Below are positions 44,195 through 53,500 of a DNA stretch of 64,000 nt, one piece after another. Positions within the stretch are counted from its first letter, which is position 1, and each line of letters starts with the position of its first letter. This stretch comes from Leifsonia xyli (GTDB lineage Bacteria; Actinomycetota; Actinomycetes; Actinomycetales; Microbacteriaceae): positions 186,001 through 250,000 of the forward strand of contig QFQR01000004.1 in assembly GCA_003243275.1 (NCBI GenBank), written 5' to 3'. Position numbers and translations under genes: made by a program. The notes under the pieces were generated by a model. The model was not told the DNA's origin, made no database searches, and was given only the letters and a program-made list of their open reading frames with translations.

Positions 44195-44650
44195 TCAGAG
44201 TCCGAGCGCCGGTGCGGCGTTGCGGGCCTCGCGGCGCGCCTCGGCATCGACGGACTGCCCCGCGGCTTCTCGCGTGACGGCGGGCTGGCGGCGGGTCCGC
44301 TTGACCTCGTAGCGGGTGCGGTCGAGGTCGTGGCCGAGCTTCTTCGCCACGAACTCCTCGGCTTTGACGACTTCGCCGTCCGGCGTGGTGTGGTCGTACT
44401 CGCGGACGTAGCCCTCTGCGACGAACTTGTCGCCCTTGGCGAGGCGGTCGTGCGCGCGTTCGGCGGTCTTCTTGAACGCGACGAGGTCGTGGAAGGTCGT
44501 CTCGGTCTGCGTGAACGACCCGTCCTCCTCACGGCGGTAGTGTTCCTGGCCGATCTTGACGTACAGGCGCGCGTCGCCGCGCTCGGTGTAGGTGAGCTGC
44601 GGGTCGGAGGCGATAAACCCGGAGAGGGATTCCTGCGTGTGGAGAGCCAT
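44195..44650 (-). CDS. Single-stranded DNA-binding protein of the element
   Basis: 151 residues. OB-fold SSB type: GFIASDPQLTYTERGDARLYVKIG ... FHDLVAFKKTAERAHDRLAKGDKFVAEGYVREY. The C-terminus lacks the acidic DDDIPF-like tip of housekeeping SSB. It would coat the strand transferred during conjugation. Preceded by a strong hairpin and a GCGCACCT motif. Confidence 0.85.
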   Translation of the reverse strand: MALHTQESLSGFIASDPQLTYTERGDARLYVKIGQEHYRREEDGSFTQTETTFHDLVAFKKTAERAHDRLAKGDKFVAEGYVREYDHTTPDGEVVKAEEFVAKKLGHDLDRTRYEVKRTRRQPAVTREAAGQSVDAEARREARNAAPALGL

Positions 44651-44677
44651 CGGACTGTCCTCATTTCTGACATCGAC

Positions 44678-44703
44678 GGGCGGCCCCACAGCCGGGGCCG
44701 CCC
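44678..44703 (-). terminator. Hairpin in the SSB leader
   Basis: GGGCGGCCCC (44678-44687) and GGGGCCGCCC (44694-44703), ten perfect pairs with a six-base loop, between the coupling-protein stop and the SSB start. No T-tract on the minus strand. It may attenuate read-through or separate two transcripts. Confidence 0.6.
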
Positions 44704-44708
44704 TTGTG

Positions 44709-46505
44709 TCAGGCAGGTGCGCCCGGCTCCTCCAGCGGACGGCGTTGCAGCAGCGCCTCGATGCCGGCCCGGTCGGCCCGCAGTTCCTTCGCATCCGGCC
44801 GGTCGAGCCAGGTCCGCATCCTCGTGACTATGGGCGGCGCGGAGCGCAGCAGCACGAGCGCAGTCCCGAACGGCAACGTCCTGATCGTGTCGGGCGGCAT
44901 GATCGGGACGCGCCGGATGGAGCGTTGCGCGGAGCGGGAGCCGTGGTCTCCGACCGTGGTGGAGTCGGTCACCTCGTCGCGCTCGCCGATGAGCGTGGTC
45001 AGGTCGTGCAGGTCGCGGCTGTTGGAAGCGCCGCCGAGGATGATCTTGACGATGGAGGCGTCCCAGATCGCGCCGGCGGCGTTCTCCGACCATTTCTCCC
45101 GCGCCTGAGCGAGGCTTTGGAGTACGGGCATGGTCGTGATCCCGGTGCCGCCGCCTTCGGCCATGAGCGTGGGCAGTGACGGTAAGGGGGCGAGGTTGCC
45201 GACCTCATCGAGGGCGAGCAGCAAGGGCGGGTCGAGCCTCGCGCCGGGGCTTCCGGCGGCGATGCGGCGGGCGGCTTCCACGACGTCTTCCACGAACGCC
45301 GCCACCAACGCCGCGCTGTTGTTGGCGCCGGCGCCGGTCGCCAGCAGGTAGAGCGTTCCGCGGGCACGGAGAAAGGCTTCGGGGTCGAAGTTCTCGCCTT
45401 CGCGCGGCGACACGGCGTCGAGCACGCGCGGGTCCGCCAGGGCGGCGAGGGCGAGGGAGACGCCTTGCCAGATGGAGTCGCGGGTTCTCGGGTCGGAGTC
45501 GATCATCGCCTGTAGCGACTCCGCCCACCCGACAGCCGCTCGTGGGTTCGCTGTCAGGATCGCGACTGCGTCCGCGGCGGCGGATGGGTCGAGGGTCCAC
45601 CGGAACAGTTCACCCGGTGGGCGACGGTCGAGGGCAGCGGCGTGGAGCAGGGCTTGGAGGGCGGTGCGGGTCTTGCCTTCCCAGAACCCGCCGCCTTCGA
45701 CTCCGCCTGCGGACAGGCCGGTGCCGGCGGCGAGTCCGGTGGCGCGGATCATCGCGGTCAGCGGGTCCTCGCACCCGCGGATGGGTGACCATCTGAGGCC
45801 TGCGGGGATGCCTTCGGCGAGGTGCTGTGGGTCGAACACGGCGACCGGGCCGATGCGCTCGCGGGCGCGGAGAGTCGCGGTGAGGTTGTCCGGCCGGGTC
45901 GAGGTGGTGACGACTGCGCCGGGTGCGTCGAGGATGGTGTTGATGACGATGTGGGCGCCCTTCCCGGACCGGGGCGGGCCGATCAGCAGGATGCTGTCCT
46001 CCACCGATGCCCACACGCTCTTGCCGCGCGACTGGCCGATCCGGTAGCCGACGTCCTCCGGTGTCGGCTTGTGGAGCGAGGGTCGCAGGTGCCCGGCCCG
46101 GCGCAGCAGCGCGGTCTCGGAGGCGGCCTTGGTGACCTCGGTGCGGGTGGCGATACCGGGGATGCGGTAGGGGTCGTTCTTGACCTGTCGGCCGTGCTCG
46201 CGGAAGAACCGCCACCCCCAGCACCCTGCGCCAGCGGCGGCGAGGATGAGGACGGCGGCGGTGATCCAGTACGCCACGACGTTCAGACCGGGTGCGCCGA
46301 GCGCGGCCGCCGGGTCGCCGGGGTTGAGCAGCACGCCCAACCCGGCCTCGACTCCGCCGGCGGGTTGCCCGGTCCCGGTGATCCACGCGGCGACCGAGCC
46401 GGCGCCGCGGAGGATGGCGGCGAGGATCGCGGCGCCGATGAGGAGGCCGATGCCGAGGTTGCTCAGCTCGTCCCCGAGCGATCCCGTCGGCCTCGGGGTG
46501 GTCAT
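44709..46505 (-). CDS. Type IV coupling protein, TraG/VirD4 family
   Basis: 598 residues. Two N-terminal membrane segments (about 18-38 and 75-95), Walker A GPPRSGKG near residue 178, Walker B LLLALDEVGN near residue 428 and a TraG C-terminal region. It is the ATPase that brings the relaxosome to the mating channel. ATGA overlap with the preceding 185-residue gene. Confidence 0.9.
   Translation of the reverse strand: MTTPRPTGSLGDELSNLGIGLLIGAAILAAILRGAGSVAAWITGTGQPAGGVEAGLGVLLNPGDPAAALGAPGLNVVAYWITAAVLILAAAGAGCWGWRFFREHGRQVKNDPYRIPGIATRTEVTKAASETALLRRAGHLRPSLHKPTPEDVGYRIGQSRGKSVWASVEDSILLIGPPRSGKGAHIVINTILDAPGAVVTTSTRPDNLTATLRARERIGPVAVFDPQHLAEGIPAGLRWSPIRGCEDPLTAMIRATGLAAGTGLSAGGVEGGGFWEGKTRTALQALLHAAALDRRPPGELFRWTLDPSAAADAVAILTANPRAAVGWAESLQAMIDSDPRTRDSIWQGVSLALAALADPRVLDAVSPREGENFDPEAFLRARGTLYLLATGAGANNSAALVAAFVEDVVEAARRIAAGSPGARLDPPLLLALDEVGNLAPLPSLPTLMAEGGGTGITTMPVLQSLAQAREKWSENAAGAIWDASIVKIILGGASNSRDLHDLTTLIGERDEVTDSTTVGDHGSRSAQRSIRRVPIMPPDTIRTLPFGTALVLLRSAPPIVTRMRTWLDRPDAKELRADRAGIEALLQRRPLEEPGAPA
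44712..44723 (-). promoter_or_regulatory. GCGCACCT motif, copy before SSB
   Basis: Reads GGCGCACCTGCC on the minus strand, about 60 bases before the SSB start and inside the last codons of the coupling-protein gene. Confidence 0.5.
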
Positions 46506-47059
46506 TCGGGGTGCCCGATCGTGAGCGTCCCGGAGACGCGGCCGAGCAGGATCACCTCTCGGGTCGGGCTCACGGCGAGCTGGTCGGCGGTGAGCAGGCC
46601 GCGCATCGCGCCGTCCGGGGCGGCATCGCCGTGGGCGATGACGACGGCGATCGCCACGTCCTCGCCCGGCACGAACCCCTCGCCGTGGAGCGCCACGAGT
46701 TCGGGCGGAGCACTCGCGACCGGTGGCTCAGGTGCGGGGGCGGGTTTTGGTTCGGTGCGGCGGCGTCTGGTCGGAGTGATGATGTCGGTGAACGTGCTTC
46801 CGTCCGCTTCGCGCACCTCGACCCGCACCGGCGAGCGGCGCTGTTCGGTGAGCTGGTCGAGGACGGCGGCGAAGTCCTCTCGTCGCCACGGAGGCGCGAA
46901 CGGCTCCGGCTCGAACGGCACGCCGTCGACGGTGACCGTCATGCGTCCGTCGTCGGTGATCGTGATGACCACGAGCGGGAGAACGACCGGCACAGCCTCG
47001 ACCTCGTCACGGTGAACAGACGCGGGCATGATCGTGCGCTTATAGCGGGGCCGGGCCAT
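46502..47059 (-). CDS. 185-residue element protein, unknown
   Basis: A small beta-rich N-terminal part (VVITITDDGRMTVTVDGVPFE), a Pro/Ala-rich linker, then a second domain (FVPGEDVAIAVVIAHG). Not recognised. It lies between the VirB4-like and coupling-protein genes, overlapping both (TGATG and ATGA), so it is probably part of the conjugation module. Confidence 0.72.
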   Translation of the reverse strand: MARPRYKRTIMPASVHRDEVEAVPVVLPLVVITITDDGRMTVTVDGVPFEPEPFAPPWRREDFAAVLDQLTEQRRSPVRVEVREADGSTFTDIITPTRRRRTEPKPAPAPEPPVASAPPELVALHGEGFVPGEDVAIAVVIAHGDAAPDGAMRGLLTADQLAVSPTREVILLGRVSGTLTIGHPE

Positions 47060-48618
47060 CACGCCGCACCGCCCGCGGCGGGAACCGTCAGCGAGGCCGA
47101 CGGTTCGTCATTCTCAACGGTGAACTTCCCGGTTTCTGCGATCATGCGGCTCGTGGTGTCGAAGGCGGCGAACTCGGCGGGGTGGAGTTGGTGCTGCACG
47201 ACGAAGGAGCGGTCCTTGATGCGCCACAGCCCCTGCCCGGTCCCCAGGCCGGGAAGCAGCTTCTGCTCAGTGCCCGTGAGGCCGAGCGCTGTTGCGGTGG
47301 AGCCGAGCTGGTCGGCTTCCTGCCGGTAGACGATCCTGGTCTCCGCGTTCGCCAGCAGCGACGATGCGAGGGCGCGCATGGCGGAGCCCTGGTCGCCGAC
47401 GTTGTCGAGGTCGGAGAGCTTGTGGAAGATCAGCATGTTCGCGATTCCGAAGTGCCGGGCGAGCCGCCACTGGGCGTCCATACGCCGCAGGAGGGACGGG
47501 TAGGCCATCAGGCGCCAGGCTTCGTCGTAGATCACCCAGCGTTGCCCGCCTGCCGGGTCGGACAGGGCCGACTCCATCCACGCCGACGAGCACGTCATCA
47601 GCACCGAGATCAAGGTGCTGTTCTCCGCGACCCGGGACAGGTCGAGGGACACCATTGGCAGGGACGGGTCGAACCTGACCGTGGACGGGCCGTCGAACAG
47701 TCCTTGGAGGTCGCCCGCGACGAGTCGGCGCAGGGCGTGGCCGACGAGCCGACCGTCTTCCGCGAGCCGTCCATCCGCGTCGTCGGCCGAGGTTGGGGTA
47801 AGGATGCGGTCGACGACCATCGGCAGGATCGGAACCTCCGCGCTCCGTACCGCGTCTTGGAGGGCGAGGTCGATCGCGGTGTGCTCCAACGGCGTCAGCG
47901 CCCGGTCCAGCACGGTCTCTGCGAGGGCGCCGATAAGGTCGCGGCGGCGGGAGGCGACCTGCATCGCCCACTCGCTGTCGGACACCGCGGATGGCCTATG
48001 GCCCTCATCGAGAGGGTTGAGGCGGTTGGAGAGGCCGTGGCCGAGGATGATTGCGCGTCCACCGACGGCTTCGGCGACGGCGGTGTGCTCGCCCTTCGGG
48101 TCGCCGGGGACGTAGACGCGTCGTCCGAACGGGAGCGAGCGCGTGTAGAGCGACTTTGCCAGGCTCGACTTGCCGGAGCCGACGATGCCGGCCAGGACGA
48201 CGTTGGGGGCGGTGATGATCCCGCGCCGGTAGAGCACCCACGGGTCGTAGACGAACGACCCGCCGGAGTAGAGGTCCTGCCCGACGAAGATCCCCTCCGA
48301 TCCGAGGCCGCCTTCGGCCAGGAACGGGTACTGCCCAGCCAACGTCGCACTCGTGTCCTGGTGCTTGGGGAGACGGAACCGGCCCGGCGTGCGCAACGCC
48401 GCAGGCCCCGGCTCGCCAGCGGCGGGCAGGTAGGTCGTCGCGCGCCGCTCGGCCTGCTCCGCCTCCCACAGGGCCTTCGCCTCGGCCTTCCGTGCCTTGC
48501 GGGCGGTGGTCTCGATTCGGGTCGCAGCCTGCCGGCGGTCCTTACGGGCCCGGCGTCGTTCGCCTTCGGGGCCGACGAGCACGGCCGTGTGCAGGCGGCC
48601 CTCGTCCTGCGCGGTCAC
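47059..48618 (-). CDS. VirB4-like conjugation ATPase
   Basis: 519 residues. Basic helical N-terminus, then the ATPase core: Walker A VLAGIVGSGKSSLAK near residue 145, Walker B WVIYDEAWRLM near residue 365, QEADQLG arginine-type region. It lacks the N-terminal domain of classical VirB4; the SCO6880 protein of the same operon may supply it. The GTG at 48618 overlaps the preceding stop (GTGA); the longer frame upstream is antisense-like sequence. Confidence 0.88.
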   Translation of the reverse strand: MTAQDEGRLHTAVLVGPEGERRRARKDRRQAATRIETTARKARKAEAKALWEAEQAERRATTYLPAAGEPGPAALRTPGRFRLPKHQDTSATLAGQYPFLAEGGLGSEGIFVGQDLYSGGSFVYDPWVLYRRGIITAPNVVLAGIVGSGKSSLAKSLYTRSLPFGRRVYVPGDPKGEHTAVAEAVGGRAIILGHGLSNRLNPLDEGHRPSAVSDSEWAMQVASRRRDLIGALAETVLDRALTPLEHTAIDLALQDAVRSAEVPILPMVVDRILTPTSADDADGRLAEDGRLVGHALRRLVAGDLQGLFDGPSTVRFDPSLPMVSLDLSRVAENSTLISVLMTCSSAWMESALSDPAGGQRWVIYDEAWRLMAYPSLLRRMDAQWRLARHFGIANMLIFHKLSDLDNVGDQGSAMRALASSLLANAETRIVYRQEADQLGSTATALGLTGTEQKLLPGLGTGQGLWRIKDRSFVVQHQLHPAEFAAFDTTSRMIAETGKFTVENDEPSASLTVPAAGGAA

Positions 48619-49808
48619 AGCGCGAGCCCCCGGCCCTGCGCCGTGGCGGCACCGGGGCGTCGAGTGAACCAGTCGCCCGCGCCGCGCTCGCGGTTCGCCG
48701 CCTGGGTGTTCGCGCGTGCAGGCTGGTGTGCGACGCGCGCCGACGCCGCGGTCGACGCGGGCGCGGGAATCGGGGTGTCGATGCCGAGGAGTGCCGGGTC
48801 GGGCAGGGCGCCGTGCTCGCGCAGTAGCGAGACGTGGCCGAGGAACGGGTTGTAGGTGAGGGTGTAGACGTCTCGGGTCGCTACCTTGTCGAGGGCACCG
48901 GTCGGGGGCTCGTCGTAGACGTAGCCGTTCTCGAGCGCTGTCTGTACGGTCTCCTCGCCGTAGTCGAACCCGGCCAGGTGCTCGATCGCCGCGTCCGTGC
49001 CCTCCCGGTCGATGAGGTCCAGCACCTCGTAGGCCTCGGAGCCTTGGAGGAACACGACGCTGATCCACCGCACGCCCGCCGCCTCCCCAACGGTGGGCGC
49101 AGGGCCCTGCGGGCCGCGGTCGGCCAGCTCGGTCAGGGCGTCGGAGTTCTGCCGGGCGACGTCGGCGGTCCACTCATCGAACGGCCCCTCATACGCCGTG
49201 CCGTTGTCGGTGGCGTGTTGGTGCGCATCGCCTGCTGCGGTCAGGTAGGCGGCGAGGTCACGCAGCGCCCGCTCCGGTGAGACAGGCGCGCCGGCCCCGG
49301 TAAACAGATCCCGCCCTTGGATGCTCTGCCCGCTGTCCCGGTGCTCGATGAGGTAGGCGTAGCGCTGGTGCTGGCCCAGCGGCTCGTCCGGCCACACCGT
49401 CAGCGTGAGCGTCCCGGCCTGCACGCTCGTACGCCCCGCCCCCGCGTCTGCGGGGTCGGGTGCGGGGTGCCAGGCGATACGCCCGGAGTGCTGGGAGGCG
49501 GCGTCGAGCCGCCAGGCCACGGAGTCCAGGAGTGTGCCGGCCTGGTGCAGCTCGTCCGCGGCCGCGAGGGCCGAGGTCGCGCCGGTGGCCTGGTTCCCGG
49601 CGTCGTCGTGCGCGCGGGCACGGGGAGCGATATGGGCGGCGGCGAGCTGATCCAGTACCTGCCGCAGCGACCGGACTCCGGACAGCAGGTCACCGATCAC
49701 TGGGTAGGTGTCGGCCGGGTCGGTGAACTGGCGGGTTGCGTGGGCCAGGCCCCGCAACGCGGCGGACGCCTCCGTGGCGTCCGCGACGGGGTTATCGAAG
49801 GTAGGCAT
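48615..49808 (-). CDS. 397-residue element protein, unknown
   Basis: N-terminal half is helical (TEASAALRGLAHATRQF ... SLRQVLDQLAAAHIAPR), the middle has beta-rich segments (TLTLTVWPDEPL ... RYAYLIEHRDSG), and the C-terminus is Ala/Arg-rich and disordered. Not recognised. It begins a block with VirB4, with a GCGCACCT motif 37 bases before the start. Confidence 0.72.
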   Translation of the reverse strand: MPTFDNPVADATEASAALRGLAHATRQFTDPADTYPVIGDLLSGVRSLRQVLDQLAAAHIAPRARAHDDAGNQATGATSALAAADELHQAGTLLDSVAWRLDAASQHSGRIAWHPAPDPADAGAGRTSVQAGTLTLTVWPDEPLGQHQRYAYLIEHRDSGQSIQGRDLFTGAGAPVSPERALRDLAAYLTAAGDAHQHATDNGTAYEGPFDEWTADVARQNSDALTELADRGPQGPAPTVGEAAGVRWISVVFLQGSEAYEVLDLIDREGTDAAIEHLAGFDYGEETVQTALENGYVYDEPPTGALDKVATRDVYTLTYNPFLGHVSLLREHGALPDPALLGIDTPIPAPASTAASARVAHQPARANTQAANRERGAGDWFTRRPGAATAQGRGLAL

Positions 49809-49845
49809 GAGCGTTGTTCCTCACAGAAGCGTCGGATGGTTGGTG

Positions 49846-49857
49846 GGCAGGTGCGCC
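49846..49857 (-). promoter_or_regulatory. GCGCACCT motif, copy before the 397-residue gene
   Basis: Reads GGCGCACCTGCC on the minus strand in the 52-base gap after the SCO6880 gene. Confidence 0.5.
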
Positions 49858-49860
49858 GGG

Positions 49861-51327
49861 TCAGACCGGCCGGCACAGCGGCAGCGCAGCGGCGGTGAAG
49901 GCCTGGGCTTGCTGGCCGACGAGGCGGCGGGTCTCGCAGGAGGCTTGGATCGCGGCCTGCTCGACCGCGGCGACCGCGGCGTCGAGCTCATCGACGGTCG
50001 GCGCGGAGACGGACACGAGGCCGGAGACGCGCAGGACGCCGTGCCCGGCGGTCAGGTCCGCCTCTTGCTGGAGGACGTCGTCCAGTTCGGCGCTGGTGGC
50101 GGCGTCTTCGATCTGCCCGATCTTGCGCCGCTGCGCCTGGTCGCTGATGAGTTCGGTCTTCTTCTTCCGCAGGTCCCGCGCGGCCTGATCGGCGCGCACC
50201 GGCGTGTAGTGCAGGGCGAGGGTGCGGAGGATGCCGTTGGACAGCACGAGCGGGGCAAGGAACCCTGGGTAGACCTGCGAGCGGGGCCACTCACTGATCC
50301 ACAACACCGCATGGAACGCACTGTCCGACCGCAACCGATCCCACGTCTCGGTCACCGCTACCGGGCCCGCCGTCGCCAGATCCCGCCCGAGGTCGCCATG
50401 CCGTTCTAGCGCGGGAGCGGCGGCCGGGTCGTACGCCGAACGCAGGATGACGGCGACCTCGCCGGGCGTGAGCCACCCCGTCGAGGTGAGCTCCGCTGCG
50501 CGCAGCGCCGTCGTCAGCGTGGTCATCTCCTGCCGGAGCACCGCGGCGGCACCGCGCATCCCGCCACCGGAAGTCCTGATCTGCCGGCTCGCGGCCTTCA
50601 TGTCCAGCGCCAGGCTGATCGTCGTGGCGTGGCGTTCCCCGGCGGGGCCGGCGCGCTCGATCAGCTCGGCGTAGGTGGTCGCGGCCCAGGACCCGTCGTC
50701 GGTGCCGTGCGTGCGCCACCACTCCGCCAACCCCGTTCCCGAGTCCGGCAGCGTCCGCTCCGACACCTGGATGCGGGCGATGCGCCCCGAACGGCAGGCC
50801 GCGGCGAGGACGCGCCCCCACCCGGAGACCCTGCGCTGCTGCTCACCGGGATCGAGGAGCACGAACGCCGGATGCGAGACGCCGAGGATCGCAGTCAGCG
50901 TCTGCGCGTGCGGGTCTTGGATCATCGCCGCCCCGGTCTCGGGGTCCTCCCATTCCCGCAACGGTGCCGCATCACCCGGAAGCGCGAGCGTCCCGGCAGG
51001 TCTCGGCTTGATGACGCGGCGCCGATAAATGAGCTGCCCCAGATACGTGCGGGCGATCCAGCGGGCCACGATGGGCACCCACTCGATCACCTTCCGCCCA
51101 CCCGCGGGGATCACCGCGAGCAGTGCTGCGGTGGCCCATACCGGGGCGGTCCAGGCGAAGGCCAGGCCGCCGCCGAGGTAGAGCGAGAAGACGACTGTGA
51201 GCACGGCGATGCCGAGGACGATGAGTTGCGGCAGCGACAGGCCCAGCATGATCCCGCGCTTGGTGAGCCGGGAGAACTGCACCGCCGCCAACGGGTAGTC
51301 ACTGTTCGCGTGCGTGTTCGTAGACAT
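49861..51327 (-). CDS. SCO6880-family conjugation protein, PrgI/VirB4-N-like
   Basis: 488 residues. Two membrane segments near residues 27-47 and 52-72, followed by YLGQLIYRRRVIKPRPAGTLALPG as in SCO6880-type proteins of actinobacterial elements, and a long soluble domain without Walker motifs. It likely works as VirB3 plus the N-terminal half of VirB4 at the membrane base of the channel. Starts six bases after the TrbL-like gene. Confidence 0.8.
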   Translation of the reverse strand: MSTNTHANSDYPLAAVQFSRLTKRGIMLGLSLPQLIVLGIAVLTVVFSLYLGGGLAFAWTAPVWATAALLAVIPAGGRKVIEWVPIVARWIARTYLGQLIYRRRVIKPRPAGTLALPGDAAPLREWEDPETGAAMIQDPHAQTLTAILGVSHPAFVLLDPGEQQRRVSGWGRVLAAACRSGRIARIQVSERTLPDSGTGLAEWWRTHGTDDGSWAATTYAELIERAGPAGERHATTISLALDMKAASRQIRTSGGGMRGAAAVLRQEMTTLTTALRAAELTSTGWLTPGEVAVILRSAYDPAAAPALERHGDLGRDLATAGPVAVTETWDRLRSDSAFHAVLWISEWPRSQVYPGFLAPLVLSNGILRTLALHYTPVRADQAARDLRKKKTELISDQAQRRKIGQIEDAATSAELDDVLQQEADLTAGHGVLRVSGLVSVSAPTVDELDAAVAAVEQAAIQASCETRRLVGQQAQAFTAAALPLCRPV

Positions 51328-51333
51328 CGCAGG

Positions 51334-52848
51334 TCACCCCTTCCCGGTCGGCTTGGACGACGGCGGAGGTGGCGGGTCCGACCGGCGCCGAGGCGCGGGC
51401 GAGGACTCCGCCGAGCCGGTGGACGGCCCGGACGGCGGCGCCGAGGACGGAGCGGCCGGGGGCGGCGTCGACGGTGCGGGACGCTGCGGCGGGGTGCCTT
51501 GCGATGGTGGAACCAGCGGCGGGGATGCCTGCTCCGTGGCCGCGCCTGCCTGACTGTCGGCCGCTCCACCGACCGCATTGCCGGCCTTCGGGCCGGCGGT
51601 CGCCGCGCCCTTGACCACCGCACCGCCGACGACGACCGCAGCACCCACAGGGCCGGCGGCTGCACCAGCACCCGCAGCGCCCGCTGTCCCGGCCCCGGCA
51701 CCAGCGGCGGTGCCAGCTCCCGCTCCTGCCCCTGTCGAGGAAGCGGCGGCTCCTGTGCCCGCTGTGCCGGCTCCCGCACTGGTGGGCGCCGCCGACGAGG
51801 AGGTAGGCGGCGGTGTTGGACTACCGCCTCCTCCGCCACCGTTCGAGGGTGCGCTGCCGGAGTCGGTGCTGCCGTCGAGTACCTTCTTGGCCGTGTCAGC
51901 CTTCGGCGCAGACGGCACTGGGACAGGCCGGTTCAGCGCCGACTTCGCCTCCTGCTCCGACGACATCGCGTGGTACATGTCGAACCCGACGAAGGACAGG
52001 AACTTGTACGTGATGTACGGGGCGAACGCCGCGATGAACATCAGCGCGACGCCGGCGATCGGGTCGGAGATGGATGCCAGGTCCGCCTCGATGGGGGCGG
52101 AGACCTGGCCGATGGCGACGAGGAAGATCACGACGAGGACGAGCTTGGAGAAGATGAGGGCGATGACGAAGGTCGCCCATTTGGCGAACCATCCCTTGGT
52201 CGCATCCCATGTCGCCCCGGCCAGGGCGACCGGCCCGAACACGATGGCGACCAGCAGCAGGGCTTTGCGGATGAGCAGCGAGAACCACACGATCGCCGCC
52301 GCGCTGATAGCGAGTCCGGCGAGGAAGATCGTCAGGATCGCGCCGACACCGGGAGCGGTGATGTTGATGGTGGCCAGGCCTGCGGCGAGGAGCCCGATCT
52401 GGGTCCCCATCCCTTCCATCGTGTTGCCGGTGGCCTGGACGATCCCGACCGCGAGCTGGTCGGTCACTTCCAGCAGCAACGCGGTCAGCGTGATGACCAG
52501 GAACGATCCGAGCACGCTCTTGGCGAGACCGAGGGCGGCACGGTTGAGGGCGGTCGGGTCGCGGTGGATGAGCCCGGTGATGAGCTGCAAGCAGAAGAAC
52601 ACGAGCATGATGAAGACAGCGACGCCGAACAGGACGTTGTAGACGCCGATGTACTCGGCGCTGGTGACGTCCACGAGGGTCGTGGTGTCGAAGACCCACC
52701 AGACCGCCTCGAACAGCCACGCGGCGGCACCGGCCATCGCTTGGGCGAGCCAGTCGAACGGGGCGGCGATCAGGGAGGCGGTGCCTTCGCCCACGGCGTC
52801 GCAGACGGAGGAGATGACTGGGACATCGCAGACGCTCACCGCAGCCAC
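51334..52848 (-). CDS. TrbL/VirB6-like membrane protein with low-complexity tail
   Basis: 504 residues. About six to eight membrane segments in the first 300 residues (for example VAVFIMLVFFCLQLITGLI and ALLLVAIVFGPVALAG), then a 200-residue tail of Ala, Gly, Pro and Ser repeats ending basic. TrbL/VirB6 proteins form the inner-membrane part of the mating channel. GTG 52848 or 52839 may be the start. Follows the DUF6112 gene by 31 bases. Confidence 0.83.
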   Translation of the reverse strand: MAAVSVCDVPVISSVCDAVGEGTASLIAAPFDWLAQAMAGAAAWLFEAVWWVFDTTTLVDVTSAEYIGVYNVLFGVAVFIMLVFFCLQLITGLIHRDPTALNRAALGLAKSVLGSFLVITLTALLLEVTDQLAVGIVQATGNTMEGMGTQIGLLAAGLATINITAPGVGAILTIFLAGLAISAAAIVWFSLLIRKALLLVAIVFGPVALAGATWDATKGWFAKWATFVIALIFSKLVLVVIFLVAIGQVSAPIEADLASISDPIAGVALMFIAAFAPYITYKFLSFVGFDMYHAMSSEQEAKSALNRPVPVPSAPKADTAKKVLDGSTDSGSAPSNGGGGGGSPTPPPTSSSAAPTSAGAGTAGTGAAASSTGAGAGAGTAAGAGAGTAGAAGAGAAAGPVGAAVVVGGAVVKGAATAGPKAGNAVGGAADSQAGAATEQASPPLVPPSQGTPPQRPAPSTPPPAAPSSAPPSGPSTGSAESSPAPRRRSDPPPPPSSKPTGKG

Positions 52849-52879
52849 CCCCGCGGCCGGGAGTCATGTCGGGTGGTCA

Positions 52880-53149
52880 TCACACGGCCTGCCCGACGCC
52901 CCAGAAGAAGTTGATCAGCGTCACCGCGGCACCGCAGATGATCGCCGCCCCGCAGCTCACGAGAACGCCGACCTTGCCCCTGCTCGCGAGGTGCGGGTTG
53001 GAGGAGTTGGCGCCGAAGCCCCACACGATCGCGCTGACGATGAGCGCGAGGACGGAGAGGATGAGGCCGACGGTCATGACGGCGCCGACGATGATGCGCA
53101 GTTGCTCGATGCCGGGAAGACCGGATGAGTTGGGGTCGATGTCGATCAC
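52880..53149 (-). CDS. DUF6112 small membrane protein (first copy)
   Basis: 89 residues with two membrane helices (IIVGAVMTVGLILSVLALIVSAIVWGF and VGVLVSCGAAIICGAAVTLINFFW, quoted in parts). Size and topology resemble VirB2-type pilin subunits, a role I infer. GTG start with AGGAG seven bases before; that ribosome site lies inside a strong hairpin. About 45 percent-like similarity in pattern to the neighbouring 90-residue protein suggests a duplication. Confidence 0.75.
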   Translation of the reverse strand: MIDIDPNSSGLPGIEQLRIIVGAVMTVGLILSVLALIVSAIVWGFGANSSNPHLASRGKVGVLVSCGAAIICGAAVTLINFFWGVGQAV

Positions 53150-53150
53150 G

Positions 53151-53201
53151 GGGTGCTCCTGACTATTGACGAGAAGGGGTTCTCGTCCGTCAGGTGCACC
53201 C
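53151..53201 (-). promoter_or_regulatory. Two-part hairpin hiding a ribosome site
   Basis: Outer stem of 13 bases with one mismatch (53151-53163 with 53189-53201) and a perfect inner 8-base stem with GGGG/CCCC loop (53168-53175 with 53180-53187). On the minus strand the 3' arm contains the AGGAG ribosome site of the DUF6112 gene. The 5' arm contains TGCACCTG, a variant of the element's GCGCACCT motif. Confidence 0.7.
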
Positions 53202-53227
53202 CGCGATCCCAGCGGCGGCGGAGGTAG

Positions 53228-53500
53228 TCAGAGTTGGGTGCCGACGTCCAGCAGGAAGTTGAGCCACGCGACGCCGGCCCCGGCGAGAGCGGCGGCGCCG
53301 ACCGCGACGAACAGACCCGTGCGAGCCTTGGTCGCCGCCTGATAGTTGCCGCTGGATGACGCGATCGCCCAGATGATGGCGCAGACGATGAGCATGAGCA
53401 CGGCGGTGACGAGCACGAACATGAGCAGCGCGCCAACGATGGCGCGGAGGTCGGCGGCGCCGCCGACGCCGCCGAAGTCGGGGAACACATCCATGGTCAT
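53228..53500 (-). CDS. DUF6112 small membrane protein (second copy)
   Basis: 90 residues with two membrane helices and the same layout as the first copy (LRAIVGALLMFVLVTAVLML ... ARTGLFVAVGAAALAGAGVA ... WLNFLLDVG). The ATG at 53500 overlaps the wall-hydrolase stop (ATGA). Two tandem copies suggest two pilin-like subunits or one structural pair. Confidence 0.75.
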   Translation of the reverse strand: MTMDVFPDFGGVGGAADLRAIVGALLMFVLVTAVLMLIVCAIIWAIASSSGNYQAATKARTGLFVAVGAAALAGAGVAWLNFLLDVGTQL

